A DNA stretch of 64,000 nt from Streptomyces spinosus (GTDB lineage Bacteria; Actinomycetota; Actinomycetes; Streptomycetales; Streptomycetaceae). Numbering within the stretch: the stretch's first letter is position 1; each line of letters starts with the position of its first letter. The translations under genes and the position numbers were made by a program. Where the stretch lies: contig NZ_JAINRC010000029.1 in assembly GCF_020400655.1 (NCBI RefSeq), positions 22,975 to 86,974 on the forward strand, given 5' to 3'. Below are positions 26,568-34,913 of this stretch, one piece after another. Under the pieces are notes generated by a model. It was not told the origin of the DNA, searched no databases, and saw nothing but the letters and a program-made list of their open reading frames with translations.

Positions 26568-27095
26568 ATGGCGGAGACAGACACCCCGGTTGGGGACGTG
26601 GATGACGTGGACGTGGTCACGCGAGCGGTGCTGACCGCTTCCCGTTTGCTGGTGGCGGTCTCCGCCCGCTCGCTCGCCGAGGTCGAAGAGCGGGTCACGC
26701 TGCCGCAGTTCAGGATGCTGGTGGTGCTGGCGAGCCGGGGCGCCACCAAGCTGGTCGATCTGGCCGAACTGCTGCAGGTAGCGCCGTCGACGGCCATGCG
26801 CATGGTGGACCGGTTGATCGCGGCCGGGCTCGCGGACCGGCAGCCCAACCCCACCAATCGCCGGGAGACCATGCTGCAGCTCACGGAGGAAGGTCGCCGA
26901 ACGGTCGAGACGGCAACAGCTCGGCGTCGGGCCGAGATCGCCGCCATCGTCCAACGCCTGCGCCCGACGCAGCGCCTGGCGCTCGTAGAGGCGCTCGACG
27001 CTTTCAACGAGGCCGGCGGAGAGCCGCCCGCCTCGGCCGAAGGCGTGGATCCGCACCCGCTCGGCTGGGCACTGGACCTTCCTCCCGGGCGGTAG
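26568..27095 (+). CDS. MarR-family transcriptional regulator
   Basis: A 175-aa winged-helix regulator. The DNA-binding core is LPQFRMLVVLASRGATKLVDLA...LLQVAPSTAMRMVDRLIAAGL, then the wing DRQPNPTNRRETMLQLTEEG, flanked by dimerisation helices. AAAGGA lies close upstream of the ATG. The neighbourhood contains eight copies of a 13-bp palindrome, two of them flanking this gene (sites 3 and 4) and site 5 just downstream. I propose it as their cognate regulator; E. coli MarR also binds TTGCC...GGCAA arms. No conserved cysteine is seen, so any ligand or signal is unknown. Confidence 0.9.
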   Translation: MAETDTPVGDVDDVDVVTRAVLTASRLLVAVSARSLAEVEERVTLPQFRMLVVLASRGATKLVDLAELLQVAPSTAMRMVDRLIAAGLADRQPNPTNRRETMLQLTEEGRRTVETATARRRAEIAAIVQRLRPTQRLALVEALDAFNEAGGEPPASAEGVDPHPLGWALDLPPGR

Positions 27096-27155
27096 GCCTG
27101 TCTGCTGCGCCATCGCCGTGCTGTGATGCAGACGACATCGGAGCGTCATCGAAGA

Positions 27156-27168
27156 TTGCATAATCTAA
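27156..27168. promoter_or_regulatory. 13-bp palindrome, site 4 (TTGCATAATCTAA)
   Basis: Lies 61 bp after marR and upstream of the anti-sigma-like ATPase gene. It also sits inside a longer symmetric block with AGATT and AATCT arms. Confidence 0.5.
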
Positions 27169-27262
27169 GATTCCCGGTTGGCCGCCTCCTGTGCTGTGCC
27201 GGCGCGTGGCCAGGCATGCATAACGCTCATTTCCAGGCACCCCGCATCTCGGAGCCCTATGC

Positions 27263-27275
27263 TTGCACTGTGCAA
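27263..27275. promoter_or_regulatory. 13-bp palindrome, site 5 (TTGCACTGTGCAA, perfect)
   Basis: A perfect palindrome around a central T, 91 nt before the likely ATG of the ATPase gene. It is the most symmetrical of the eight sites. Confidence 0.6.
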
Positions 27276-27366
27276 AAGGGTAGGTGGTGTCTCTTCCGCC
27301 GCCTGATGGGCCACGCTGCCGCCGTCGACGCTGCGGCGTCTGTCGATGCGGGAAGCGAGCGATGGG

Positions 27367-27837
27367 ATGAGCAGTGGAACCGGAGGGGGTGATCGACCGG
27401 TCGACGCACCGCTCAGAGCTTCCGCCGCTTATGACGGCAGCACCGCCGGCATCGCACACGCGCGGGAGCTGGCGCGGTCATTCCTTGGACAGGTCCGGTC
27501 TGTCCACGGCCGTCGGGTGTCCGAGCACGCTTCGCACGCGGTGCAGCTCGTGGTGAGCGAGCTGGTGACGAATGCGTTCAAATACGCACCAGGGCCGTGC
27601 CTGCTCGACATCGAACTGGCAGAGGGGCGCATACGGATCACCGTCCGGGACACTGCGCCTGAGCTGCCGGTGATCCGGGCCCCGGAGCCGGGCCGGGTCG
27701 GTCAGCACGGTCTGGAGATTGTCAGAGCCTTGAGTCAGAGCTTCGAGGTGCATCAGGAGCCGGCCGGCAAACGCACCGTGGCAACGGTGATTCTCGCGGA
27801 CGGTCCCGCAGACACTGCGGCCGATCAGCGGTCCTGA
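27367..27837 (+). CDS. RsbW-like ATP-binding (anti-sigma) protein
   Basis: A 156-aa GHKL ATPase of the HATPase_c_2 type. The N box is VVSELVTNAFKYA, the G1 box DTAPELP and the G2 box GQHGLEIVRALS. Such proteins bind a sigma factor or phosphorylate an anti-anti-sigma protein. It sits between marR and a PP2C phosphatase gene, with three sigma genes nearby, as expected of a partner-switching circuit. No STAS anti-anti-sigma gene is present in this part. The start could also be the ATG at 27346; neither has a strong ribosome binding site. Confidence 0.8.
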   Translation: MSSGTGGGDRPVDAPLRASAAYDGSTAGIAHARELARSFLGQVRSVHGRRVSEHASHAVQLVVSELVTNAFKYAPGPCLLDIELAEGRIRITVRDTAPELPVIRAPEPGRVGQHGLEIVRALSQSFEVHQEPAGKRTVATVILADGPADTAADQRS

Positions 27838-27924
27838 CGAGCCGGGGGACGTTTCGGCATTGACTCTCGTACGCGCAACGTCAAGGGCGCCTGGAACGGC
27901 GTGGCGGTCCCCTCGTGCGCTTAT

Positions 27925-27937
27925 TTGCATAGTCTAA
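27925..27937. promoter_or_regulatory. 13-bp palindrome, site 6 (TTGCATAGTCTAA)
   Basis: Lies 72 nt before the ATG of the PP2C phosphatase gene. It is one base different from site 4 in the same orientation. Confidence 0.55.
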
Positions 27938-28009
27938 AACCGAGGCAGCCCCGTCTCGACGTGGAGCATCCGGACGGCAAGTATGAACTGTGACACCGAT
28001 GGAGGACGC

Positions 28010-29101
28010 ATGACCGGGGACAAGCCGACGCCGGGTTCCGCCCTGCTGACCTGGATGCCGGTGGCGGTGATGACCGTCGTGGCCGTGGCGGACGTGGTGG
28101 CCGGGCCGGGCGTGGGGTTCCTCCCGTTGGTCTCTCTGGGGCCGGCGTTCGCCGGCCTTGTCGGCGGGTGGCGGCGCACGGCACTGATCGGGTTGGCCGC
28201 GCTGCTGTTGTGCGTGGCACTGGGGCTGTATGACGGGCTGTTCGAGGAGCGGCGGGGGTACACCGCGATGGCATCGGTCGGCGGGGTCACCGGAGTGGGT
28301 ATCGCGGCCGCGGTGATGCGCTCGCGCCGGGAGGCGGAGCTGGCCAGTGTGCGGTCCATCGCCGAAGTGGCACAACGGGTACTGTTGCGGCCCGTGCCAC
28401 GGACCGCCGGCCCGTTGCAGGTGGCGGTGTCATACACCTCGGCGGTCGCGGAGGCGCGCATCGGCGGCGATCTGTACGAGGTGGTGGCCTCACCGCACGG
28501 TATCCGGGTGATCGTGGGCGATGTGCAGGGCAAGGGACTGGCCGCGGTCGAAACCGCCGCCGTGGTACTCGGCGCCTTCCGGGAGGCGGCACACGACGAA
28601 ACCGACCTCGCCGGGCTCGGCGAGCGCCTTGAGAGATGCGTCAGCCGTGAGGTCGAGGGAGAGAAGTTCGTCACCGCTGTTCTCGCCGAGATCGGCGAGG
28701 GCAATGAGGCCGTCTTCCTGAACTACGGCCACCCTGCTCCCATGGTGGTGCGGTGCGACGGAACCTCCGAGTTCCCGGAGCCGCCGGCCTACGCGCTGCC
28801 CCTGGGCCTCGACGCCCATGACAGCGACGGGCCGCAGCCTTACAGGGTGCCCTTCGGACCGGGCGAACAACTGCTGCTGTACACGGACGGTGTCACCGAG
28901 GCCCGCGACACCGAAGGAGCCTTCTACCCGCTGGGAGAGCGAGGGGCGAACCTGCTCGAGGCGCCCGCGGCACACCAGGCCCTGGAGCGGCTGCGCGAGG
29001 ACCTGGTGCGTCATGTAGCCGGGCCTCTCCACGACGACGCCGCCATGCTCCTGCTGCGATACCACCGTCACGCTGGGGGAGAGGGGGGCGTTACGGCGTG
29101 A
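28010..29101 (+). CDS. Membrane PP2C/SpoIIE-type phosphatase (RsbU-like)
   Basis: A 363-aa protein with about four N-terminal membrane helices (to about residue 105) and a C-terminal PP2C_SIG phosphatase domain. Metal-site motifs are GGDLYEV, GDVQGKG, LYTDGVTE and DDAAMLLL. It would dephosphorylate an anti-anti-sigma factor and so release a sigma factor. The ATG at 28010 has GGAGG five bases upstream and is preferred to an ATG 27 bp earlier. It is probably expressed with the ATPase gene or from its own promoter at site 6. Confidence 0.88.
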   Translation: MTGDKPTPGSALLTWMPVAVMTVVAVADVVAGPGVGFLPLVSLGPAFAGLVGGWRRTALIGLAALLLCVALGLYDGLFEERRGYTAMASVGGVTGVGIAAAVMRSRREAELASVRSIAEVAQRVLLRPVPRTAGPLQVAVSYTSAVAEARIGGDLYEVVASPHGIRVIVGDVQGKGLAAVETAAVVLGAFREAAHDETDLAGLGERLERCVSREVEGEKFVTAVLAEIGEGNEAVFLNYGHPAPMVVRCDGTSEFPEPPAYALPLGLDAHDSDGPQPYRVPFGPGEQLLLYTDGVTEARDTEGAFYPLGERGANLLEAPAAHQALERLREDLVRHVAGPLHDDAAMLLLRYHRHAGGEGGVTA

Positions 29102-29195
29102 CGCTCCCGGAATTCCTGCCTGGCTCAAGAGAACGGAGGCAGCATGAAGGCGGCAGCGTGACCCGGCGGTCCGGGCCGTCGCGCTGTCCGACACC

Positions 29196-29987
29196 ATGGA
29201 GGCCGGATGCGCTACGCGAGCGGCGGCACATGTGGTCCATGAGGAGAGGGAAGGCCGTCCGGAAGTGACATCCCGACGCCAGGGGCCCCGGCCCTCCTCG
29301 TTCGGTGCGCCACGCCTCGCGGTCCACGTTCGCGACATGGTCTGGGGGCCGGCCGGATTCACCGGTGCACCGCCCCGCTGGCTGGTGGCTGAAGGGCTCC
29401 TCGTCGGCGTACTCGGCGTCGTGGCGATGGTCGGTGTCGCGTTCTTCGGAGCGTGGGTGGGCAAACCCTCACTGGCCGGCGGTGAGGCGAGCATGGTCTG
29501 CGCGGCGGCTCTTGCCGTCTACCTCATGTGTGTGAGAGCCGGGCGCGCGCTGGTCGGTATCACCGCGCTGCTGGCGATGGCATTCGCGGCACGGACTCCG
29601 CAGGCCGCCGCCGGGATGGTGCTGGAAAGCCGGGGGCTGGTCGAGTCCGCGGTGGTGACGTCGGTGGAGAAGGGGAATGCCGCGGACAGCGAGCGGGGCC
29701 GGTATCTCTGCTCGGTCTCAGACGCCCGTGGCGTTACGCTCGGAACTCAGATCTGGCGCGGCTGTGGGCCGACGAGCCGACCCGGGGATGTACTCCCCGT
29801 GGTCTACGACCCCAGGGGCTCGGTGCCTCCCCGGGGTGTGGGGCAGGGGCCACTGGACGACTTGGTCCCATGGGCGGCGGCCGTCGTCGGGGCGAGTGTG
29901 GTGGCGGTCGTTCGCTCGATCCGCCCGCCCGCCGGACCCACCGAGGTTCCGCTTCCCACTGGCACAGGTCTACGCCGGCCCGGCTGA
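29196..29987 (+). CDS. DUF3592-like membrane protein
   Basis: A protein of up to 263 aa with three or so membrane helices and a soluble segment (SAVVTSVEKG, then GDVLPVVYDPRGSVPPR) matching the usual DUF3592 pattern. The start is uncertain: the ATG at 29196 has no ribosome binding site, and a GTG at 29265 preceded by GGAA is an alternative. Function unknown. Confidence 0.6.
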   Translation: MEAGCATRAAAHVVHEEREGRPEVTSRRQGPRPSSFGAPRLAVHVRDMVWGPAGFTGAPPRWLVAEGLLVGVLGVVAMVGVAFFGAWVGKPSLAGGEASMVCAAALAVYLMCVRAGRALVGITALLAMAFAARTPQAAAGMVLESRGLVESAVVTSVEKGNAADSERGRYLCSVSDARGVTLGTQIWRGCGPTSRPGDVLPVVYDPRGSVPPRGVGQGPLDDLVPWAAAVVGASVVAVVRSIRPPAGPTEVPLPTGTGLRRPG

Positions 29988-30337
29988 GTCGTCCGCTCCG
30001 GTGAGGGGCTGCTGGGCTGACAGCGGGCAGGGTAATGGCCGACCGACGGCAGTGGTGGCTGCCCGAGCGCGGAGCGAGGGCGACAGGTTCCTGACAGCCG
30101 CCTGCCCTCGGCCCGGCGAGTTGTGCCGGGCGAATGGCTGCCGCCGGGCCGACCGCGCCGCCTCGGCCTTCATTCTTCCTGGTGGAGGATGCGAGAGGGC
30201 CGGTTAGCCGCACGGGACATGGGCAGCAAGCGGCGATCGTCGCCTGGTGATGGCCGACCAGACGGTACGACGCCCCCGGTCCCGCAGTGCCCGTTCCACG
30301 ACCTCGTGGCAAGGCCGTGAGCCGCCCGTCACGCCGA
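29988..30337. other. Intergenic region, nothing recognised
   Basis: About 350 bp between the DUF3592-like gene and the convergent holin-like gene. Short frames lack motifs and binding sites. No clear terminator hairpin was found. Confidence 0.4.
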
Positions 30338-30787
30338 TCACTCCAGATCGTCCGCGTCCTGGTCGGTCCCTGTCGGTACCGGAGACGACTCAGTTTGTCC
30401 CTGCTCCAGCCGCTGTGCTTCCCTTGTCATGCTGTCGGCGGTGGCCTGGGCGGCGGAGCGGAGGCGGTTCCGGGCGGCCATGCCGAGCGCTGCCGCGGAG
30501 GAGGCGTACAGACAAGCCAGCGTCAGCGCGGCCCGTCCCCTCGGCAGCACGGACTCGACACCGCGCAACGCTGCCTCGTGCGCCGCCCACAGCGCGAGTA
30601 CGCTGCACGTGCCCGCGCCGGCGAGCAGCGCTCCGCCGGCGCCCAAGCGCCGGAGGGCGCTCAGGGCCTCCTGCTGGATCGCCCTGACCTCCCGCCGGGC
30701 CAGTTCGGCGGTGTCCTCTGCCAGCCGGGCCGCCGCGTCGCCCACAGGGCTGCCGGCCGGCTCCTCACCGTCACGTCGCGGGTACAT
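30338..30787 (-). CDS. Holin-superfamily-like membrane protein
   Basis: A 149-aa protein with an amphipathic N-terminal helix (DAAARLAEDTAELARREVRA) and two membrane helices, matching the pattern of actinobacterial Phage_holin_3_6 proteins. Despite the family name, such chromosomal proteins are usually not phage genes. GGGAGAG lies five bases before the ATG. It lies downstream of the ClC gene on the same strand and may be co-transcribed with it. Confidence 0.7.
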   Translation of the reverse strand: MYPRRDGEEPAGSPVGDAAARLAEDTAELARREVRAIQQEALSALRRLGAGGALLAGAGTCSVLALWAAHEAALRGVESVLPRGRAALTLACLYASSAAALGMAARNRLRSAAQATADSMTREAQRLEQGQTESSPVPTGTDQDADDLE

Positions 30788-30935
30788 CGCACTCTCCCGT
30801 CCGTCATCGCGCGCACTCTCTGGCGGCCCGGGGGCCGCCACGTGCTCCCGCAGTACCCCGGTGGGCACGGCCGTACCACCCGCGACCGGTACCGACCTGG
30901 TCCGGGGGAACGAGGGCGAAGCCGGGGCAAGAGGT

Positions 30936-32732
30936 TTACTGCGCTGGCACAGGGTGGACTGCCCGCAGCGCGCTGCGATGGCTGAGCCAGCCGACCGGAC
31001 GGCTGCGTGCGGAATCGAAGACGGGAACCCCCGAGCCTGCACCGTTGAGCAGGACGTGCACAGCCTGCGCCAAGTTCTGGTCCGTGGTGATCGGGGTGGA
31101 CGGCTCGGTCAGTTCACCGATGCCCGTGGGCACGGCCTCGGGATCTTCCATCAGCGCCTCGGCGACGGCTTGGGCGGATATGACGCCGATGTGGACACCG
31201 GCCTCGTCCACCACTGGAAGTGCGTCGTACCCGGAGTGACTCAGGGCATCCGCCGCGTCCGGGAGCGGCGTGGACGAAAGCAGCGGCGTGGGCAGCGGTT
31301 CCATGACCGCGCCGACTCGCTGAAAGCCGAGTGGTGCGTCGTGGGCGGGGGCGGTGAGATCGATGCCCCGGCGACGCAGCTTGAGGGTGTAGATGGTGTC
31401 CCGTGACAGCAAGCGGCTGGTGGCCGTAGCGAGCACGATGGCGAGCATCAGCGGCAGGATGATCGAGTACTCCCCGGTCAGCTCGAAGAGGATCACCACG
31501 GCGGTGATCGGCGCCCGAGAGGCGCCCGCGAAAACGGCCCCCATCCCCACCAAGGCGTAGGCGCCCACAGCCCCCGCCGTTCCGGGCAGCAGGTCGTGGG
31601 CTCCGAGGCCGTACGCGGCTCCGAGCATCGCCCCGATGAACAGACTCGGCGCGAACACGCCACCTGAGCCGCCGATGCCGATGGTCAGACTTGTGGCCAG
31701 CACCTTGCCCACCAGGAGCAGGAGTAGAAGACCGATCGCGTAGCGACCCTCGGTGGCCTTCTCCAGGACCGGGTAGCCGACGCCGTACATCTCCGGCAAG
31801 GCCAGGAGCAGTACGCCCAGAGCCAGCCCGCCGACCGCCGGTCGCAGCCATTCCGGACCCCGCCAGAGCCAGTCGCAGGCGTCCTCGATCAGGTACAGGA
31901 CGCGTGAGAATCCCGTTCCCACCGCTGCGGCCAGGACGCCGAGCAGGGCGAAGAGGCCGTACTGGGTGAGGTGGTCGACGTGGAAGCGTGGCAGAGTCAG
32001 GAACGCCACATCGCCGAAAGCCGCCCGGCCGATCACGCTGGCTGTGACGCTGGAGAGCACGGCCACACCGAATGCCTCCGCGCTGAAGGTGCCGAGGACC
32101 AACTCCATGGCGAAGAAGACGCCGGCTAGCGGAGCGTTGAACGTGGCCGCGATACCACCTGCCGCGCCGCAGGCGACCAGGAGCCGCATGCGGCCTTCCG
32201 TTACCTTCGCGAGGCGGCCGAGCGTCGATCCCAGGGCCGACCCGATCTGCACGATCGGTCCCTCGCGGCCCACCGAGCCACCTGAGCCGATGGTCAAGGC
32301 GGATGCGAGGGTCTTGACGACGGCCACCTTCGGACTGATCTTCCCGCCCCGCTGGGCGACGGCAAGCATCACCTCGGGGACCCCGTGTCCGCGCGCCTCC
32401 TTCGCGAACCGGTTGACCAGAGGGCCGTAGAGGAGGCCGCCGAGAGCCGGGGCCAGAAGTACGAAGAACGGGCCGAGCCAGGGCACGTGCGGGTTGCTGC
32501 TGCCGGGAGCGGACGCATAGTCAGTGTGACCGGAGAAAGCGCGGGTGAAGGCGAGGATGCACCAACGAAAGACCACTGAACCGGCTCCCGCGCCGCCACC
32601 AACCGCTATGGCCAGCAGCATGAGTCCCCAGGGGCTGGTGCGGATTCCAGGCCTCGCCGTTCCTGGGCCCAAACCGGTGATGATTTTGTTCGGGTCCACA
32701 TGGGCCGGATCCAGTGGTGCCCTGCTGGCCAT
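30936..32732 (-). CDS. ClC-family chloride channel/transporter with CBS domains
   Basis: A 598-aa ClC protein. The anion-selectivity motifs GSGGSVGREGP (with the gating glutamate) and GIGGSGGVFAPSLF are intact, in a body of about 10-12 membrane helices. The last 130 residues form a CBS pair (VGAVMEPLPTPLL, IGELTEPSTPITTD). AAGGGG lies about five bases before the ATG. Palindrome site 7 lies 18 nt before the start, and the gene diverges from the transpeptidase gene. It probably exchanges chloride for protons, which would support acid or osmotic stress survival. Confidence 0.92.
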   Translation of the reverse strand: MASRAPLDPAHVDPNKIITGLGPGTARPGIRTSPWGLMLLAIAVGGGAGAGSVVFRWCILAFTRAFSGHTDYASAPGSSNPHVPWLGPFFVLLAPALGGLLYGPLVNRFAKEARGHGVPEVMLAVAQRGGKISPKVAVVKTLASALTIGSGGSVGREGPIVQIGSALGSTLGRLAKVTEGRMRLLVACGAAGGIAATFNAPLAGVFFAMELVLGTFSAEAFGVAVLSSVTASVIGRAAFGDVAFLTLPRFHVDHLTQYGLFALLGVLAAAVGTGFSRVLYLIEDACDWLWRGPEWLRPAVGGLALGVLLLALPEMYGVGYPVLEKATEGRYAIGLLLLLLVGKVLATSLTIGIGGSGGVFAPSLFIGAMLGAAYGLGAHDLLPGTAGAVGAYALVGMGAVFAGASRAPITAVVILFELTGEYSIILPLMLAIVLATATSRLLSRDTIYTLKLRRRGIDLTAPAHDAPLGFQRVGAVMEPLPTPLLSSTPLPDAADALSHSGYDALPVVDEAGVHIGVISAQAVAEALMEDPEAVPTGIGELTEPSTPITTDQNLAQAVHVLLNGAGSGVPVFDSARSRPVGWLSHRSALRAVHPVPAQ

Positions 32733-32750
32733 CGGTTCCCCTTCCTTACC

Positions 32751-32763
32751 TTGCAGTATGCAA
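32751..32763. promoter_or_regulatory. 13-bp palindrome, site 7 (TTGCAGTATGCAA)
   Basis: TTGCA and TGCAA arms are perfect. It lies 18 nt before the ClC start codon, directly upstream of the ribosome binding site, the same spacing as site 1. Confidence 0.6.
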
Positions 32764-32906
32764 AATGATGGGCCACGCTGCCATAGTCGGGTGGTGCTGC
32801 GGCGGCGGAGAGCGCCACGAGAGAGTGTGGTCGCGGTCGCCGACGTGTTCGACTAGGCGGTCCGCTAAGTCGGACATTGAGCAACGATCTTTCGATGCTC
32901 TAAAGA

Positions 32907-32919
32907 TTGTACAGTGCAA
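32907..32919. promoter_or_regulatory. 13-bp palindrome, site 8 (TTGTACAGTGCAA)
   Basis: Lies 18 nt before the transpeptidase ATG, between the expected -35 and -10 positions, where bound repressor would block RNA polymerase. Confidence 0.6.
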
Positions 32920-32925
32920 AGCGTG

Positions 32926-32931
32926 TAAGAT
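32926..32931 (+). promoter_or_regulatory. -10 element TAAGAT of an apparently leaderless promoter
   Basis: TAAGAT ends seven bases before the ATG at 32938, so transcription would start at or next to the start codon. The lack of a ribosome binding site agrees. A -35 element is not clear. Confidence 0.45.
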
Positions 32932-32937
32932 CCCCAC

Positions 32938-34590
32938 ATGAACGTGGCTGTGAAGATGGGGATCGCGGGTGCGTGCGCCGTGGTGCTGGCCGCCGGTGGG
33001 ATCGGTGCCTACAGCGTTGTCCACGGGTTGGTCTCCGGCACGACGGCGAGTGAGAGTCCGGTGGGAGACAGTTTCGATCCTTCGGCGCTGTCCAGCTCCC
33101 CGCCATCCAACGACAAGGCGGTCGAGCTGGCCCGGTCCTTCCTGGATGACTGGTCCGGCCAGCGTCTACAGCGGGCGGCTGCTGCTACGGACGCGCCGGA
33201 CACGGCCGCCCCAGCCTTGCGGAGCTACGCGCAAGGGCTGCATCTGAAGAACCTCGTCTTCAGTGACGTAGTGGCCGTGGGGCCCTCTGCCGCGGCGCCC
33301 GGTGGCACCAAGGTCACCTTCCACGTGACGGCTCAGGTGGCGGGTGGAACCTGGAGGTATTCGAGTGCGGTGGCCGTGCTGCAGAGCCGTAACGGTGCGC
33401 CGGCGGTGCACTGGAACAACTCGGTCCTCTATCCAGGACTCACAGGCGGCCAGTCACTGACCGCTGGCAAGCTCCCGCGCGACCTGGGCGCGGTCAGGGT
33501 CGTCGCCAGCGACGGCAAGACGGAACTCGCGGGCTTCCCCTCTCTTCGGCAGATGGCGGCGACGATCCGCGAGAACGCCGAACCAACCGGAGGAACCGGT
33601 GACATGGGCGTGGCCGCAGTCGGTCCCGGCGATGCGCGCAGGACGCTGCACGTCTTCGTCAAAGGGCGGGCGCCGATCATCAAGACGACCATCGATGCGT
33701 CTCTCCAAGCGGTGGCCGAGGAGGCCGTGGAAGACGGCCATCTCCAGGAAAAGCCGGCGGGAGTTGTGGCGCTCGACTGGCGGAACGGGCACATTCTCGC
33801 GGTCGCGCACACGGGACCTGACGGGGACATCGCCATCAACGGCATCAAGTCACCGGGCTCCACGATGAAGATCATCACGTCGGCCGCCCTGTTCGACCAG
33901 GCGGGCCTGACGGCGAACAGTCCGGCTCCCTGCGCCAACTCGGTGACAGCCAACAGTCAGGTCTTCCACAACGACCCGGGTGTGAGGGCCAATCCCGGGG
34001 CCACCCTGGCCCAGGCGTTCGCTGTCTCGTGCAACACCTCGTTCATCAAGGAGGGCTTTCACCACCTCGTGCACGACGGAGACGCCTCCGCCCTGCACGA
34101 CGAGGCCGTGAACGTCTTCGGGATGGGCAGTTGGTCGATCGGCGGAGGCGTCGCCACCACGGACCCCAGCATTCCGCCGGACGTCCAAGGGGGAGACCAG
34201 GCGGCCCAGTTCATCGGGCAGGGCAAGGTCACAGCCACACCGCTGTTCATGGCGTCGGTAGCGGCAACGGTGCGCAATGCCGGCTTCCACCAGCCGATCA
34301 TCCTCCCGGGCCAGGAGCAGGAGCGAGCGCCACGGCCCATATCGGCAACGACGGCGGGGTACCTGCAGACGATGATGCGTGATGTGGCCACCAGCGGTAC
34401 CGCGGCACCGCGCCTCGGCGGACTCGCGGATGTCGGAGCGAAGACGGGTACCGCGGAGGAAGGGGATCACACGAACGGCTGGCTGACTGCGTACAACTCC
34501 CGGGTCGCTGTGGCGGCACTCGTCGAAGGCGGGCGTTCCGGCGTGGACTCGGCGGGCTATGTCGTCCGGCGACTGCTGATCGCACGCTGA
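32938..34590 (+). CDS. Penicillin-binding protein, class B-like transpeptidase
   Basis: A 550-aa cell-wall cross-linking enzyme. A single N-terminal membrane anchor (residues about 8-30) is followed by an NTF2-like/MecA_N-type domain (about 55-180) and the transpeptidase domain. The serine-enzyme motifs are complete: S308-TMK (SxxK), S364-C-N (SxN) and K502-T-G. It is shorter than usual, with a reduced dimerisation domain. It is apparently leaderless and is controlled from the ClC-divergent region with sites 7 and 8. A stress-inducible wall enzyme, perhaps insensitive to beta-lactams, is inference. Confidence 0.9.
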   Translation: MNVAVKMGIAGACAVVLAAGGIGAYSVVHGLVSGTTASESPVGDSFDPSALSSSPPSNDKAVELARSFLDDWSGQRLQRAAAATDAPDTAAPALRSYAQGLHLKNLVFSDVVAVGPSAAAPGGTKVTFHVTAQVAGGTWRYSSAVAVLQSRNGAPAVHWNNSVLYPGLTGGQSLTAGKLPRDLGAVRVVASDGKTELAGFPSLRQMAATIRENAEPTGGTGDMGVAAVGPGDARRTLHVFVKGRAPIIKTTIDASLQAVAEEAVEDGHLQEKPAGVVALDWRNGHILAVAHTGPDGDIAINGIKSPGSTMKIITSAALFDQAGLTANSPAPCANSVTANSQVFHNDPGVRANPGATLAQAFAVSCNTSFIKEGFHHLVHDGDASALHDEAVNVFGMGSWSIGGGVATTDPSIPPDVQGGDQAAQFIGQGKVTATPLFMASVAATVRNAGFHQPIILPGQEQERAPRPISATTAGYLQTMMRDVATSGTAAPRLGGLADVGAKTGTAEEGDHTNGWLTAYNSRVAVAALVEGGRSGVDSAGYVVRRLLIAR

Positions 34591-34913
34591 GGAGCGGCCT
34601 TCTGGGCTCAGCCCTTTGGCCGTCAGCGCTCGTCCGGATGAGACGGCGGCGGTGCGGCAGGGGGGCTGACGGGCGAGCAGTAGCCGATGTGCCCCTCGAC
34701 TCAGCCCAAGCACGCGACCGGAAGATCCATACCGGATAGCGGGCGACTTCGGTCCGGATGGTCAACTGACCGTCCTGAGCACGGGTTTTGCAGTCCCAGG
34801 GATCCCCACCCCTGGCCGGATTGAGGCTAATGGGGCCTCTGGCCAGGAGTTATCCCGTCTGTGGGTTCTGGCGTCCCGTCTCAGACGCGCGCAGCGGGAG
34901 CGTCCTGCTCCAG
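34591..34913. other. Region upstream of truncated SulP, foreign to it
   Basis: About 320 bp with no gene recognised. The frame of the SulP remnant is open back to a TTG at 34788, but its translation before about 34905 does not resemble SulP, so the break point lies near there. Confidence 0.5.

Noticed and set aside
27181..27240. GGCATGCATAACG as a ninth palindrome copy
   Set aside because: It matches the left arm only and has no CAA right arm.
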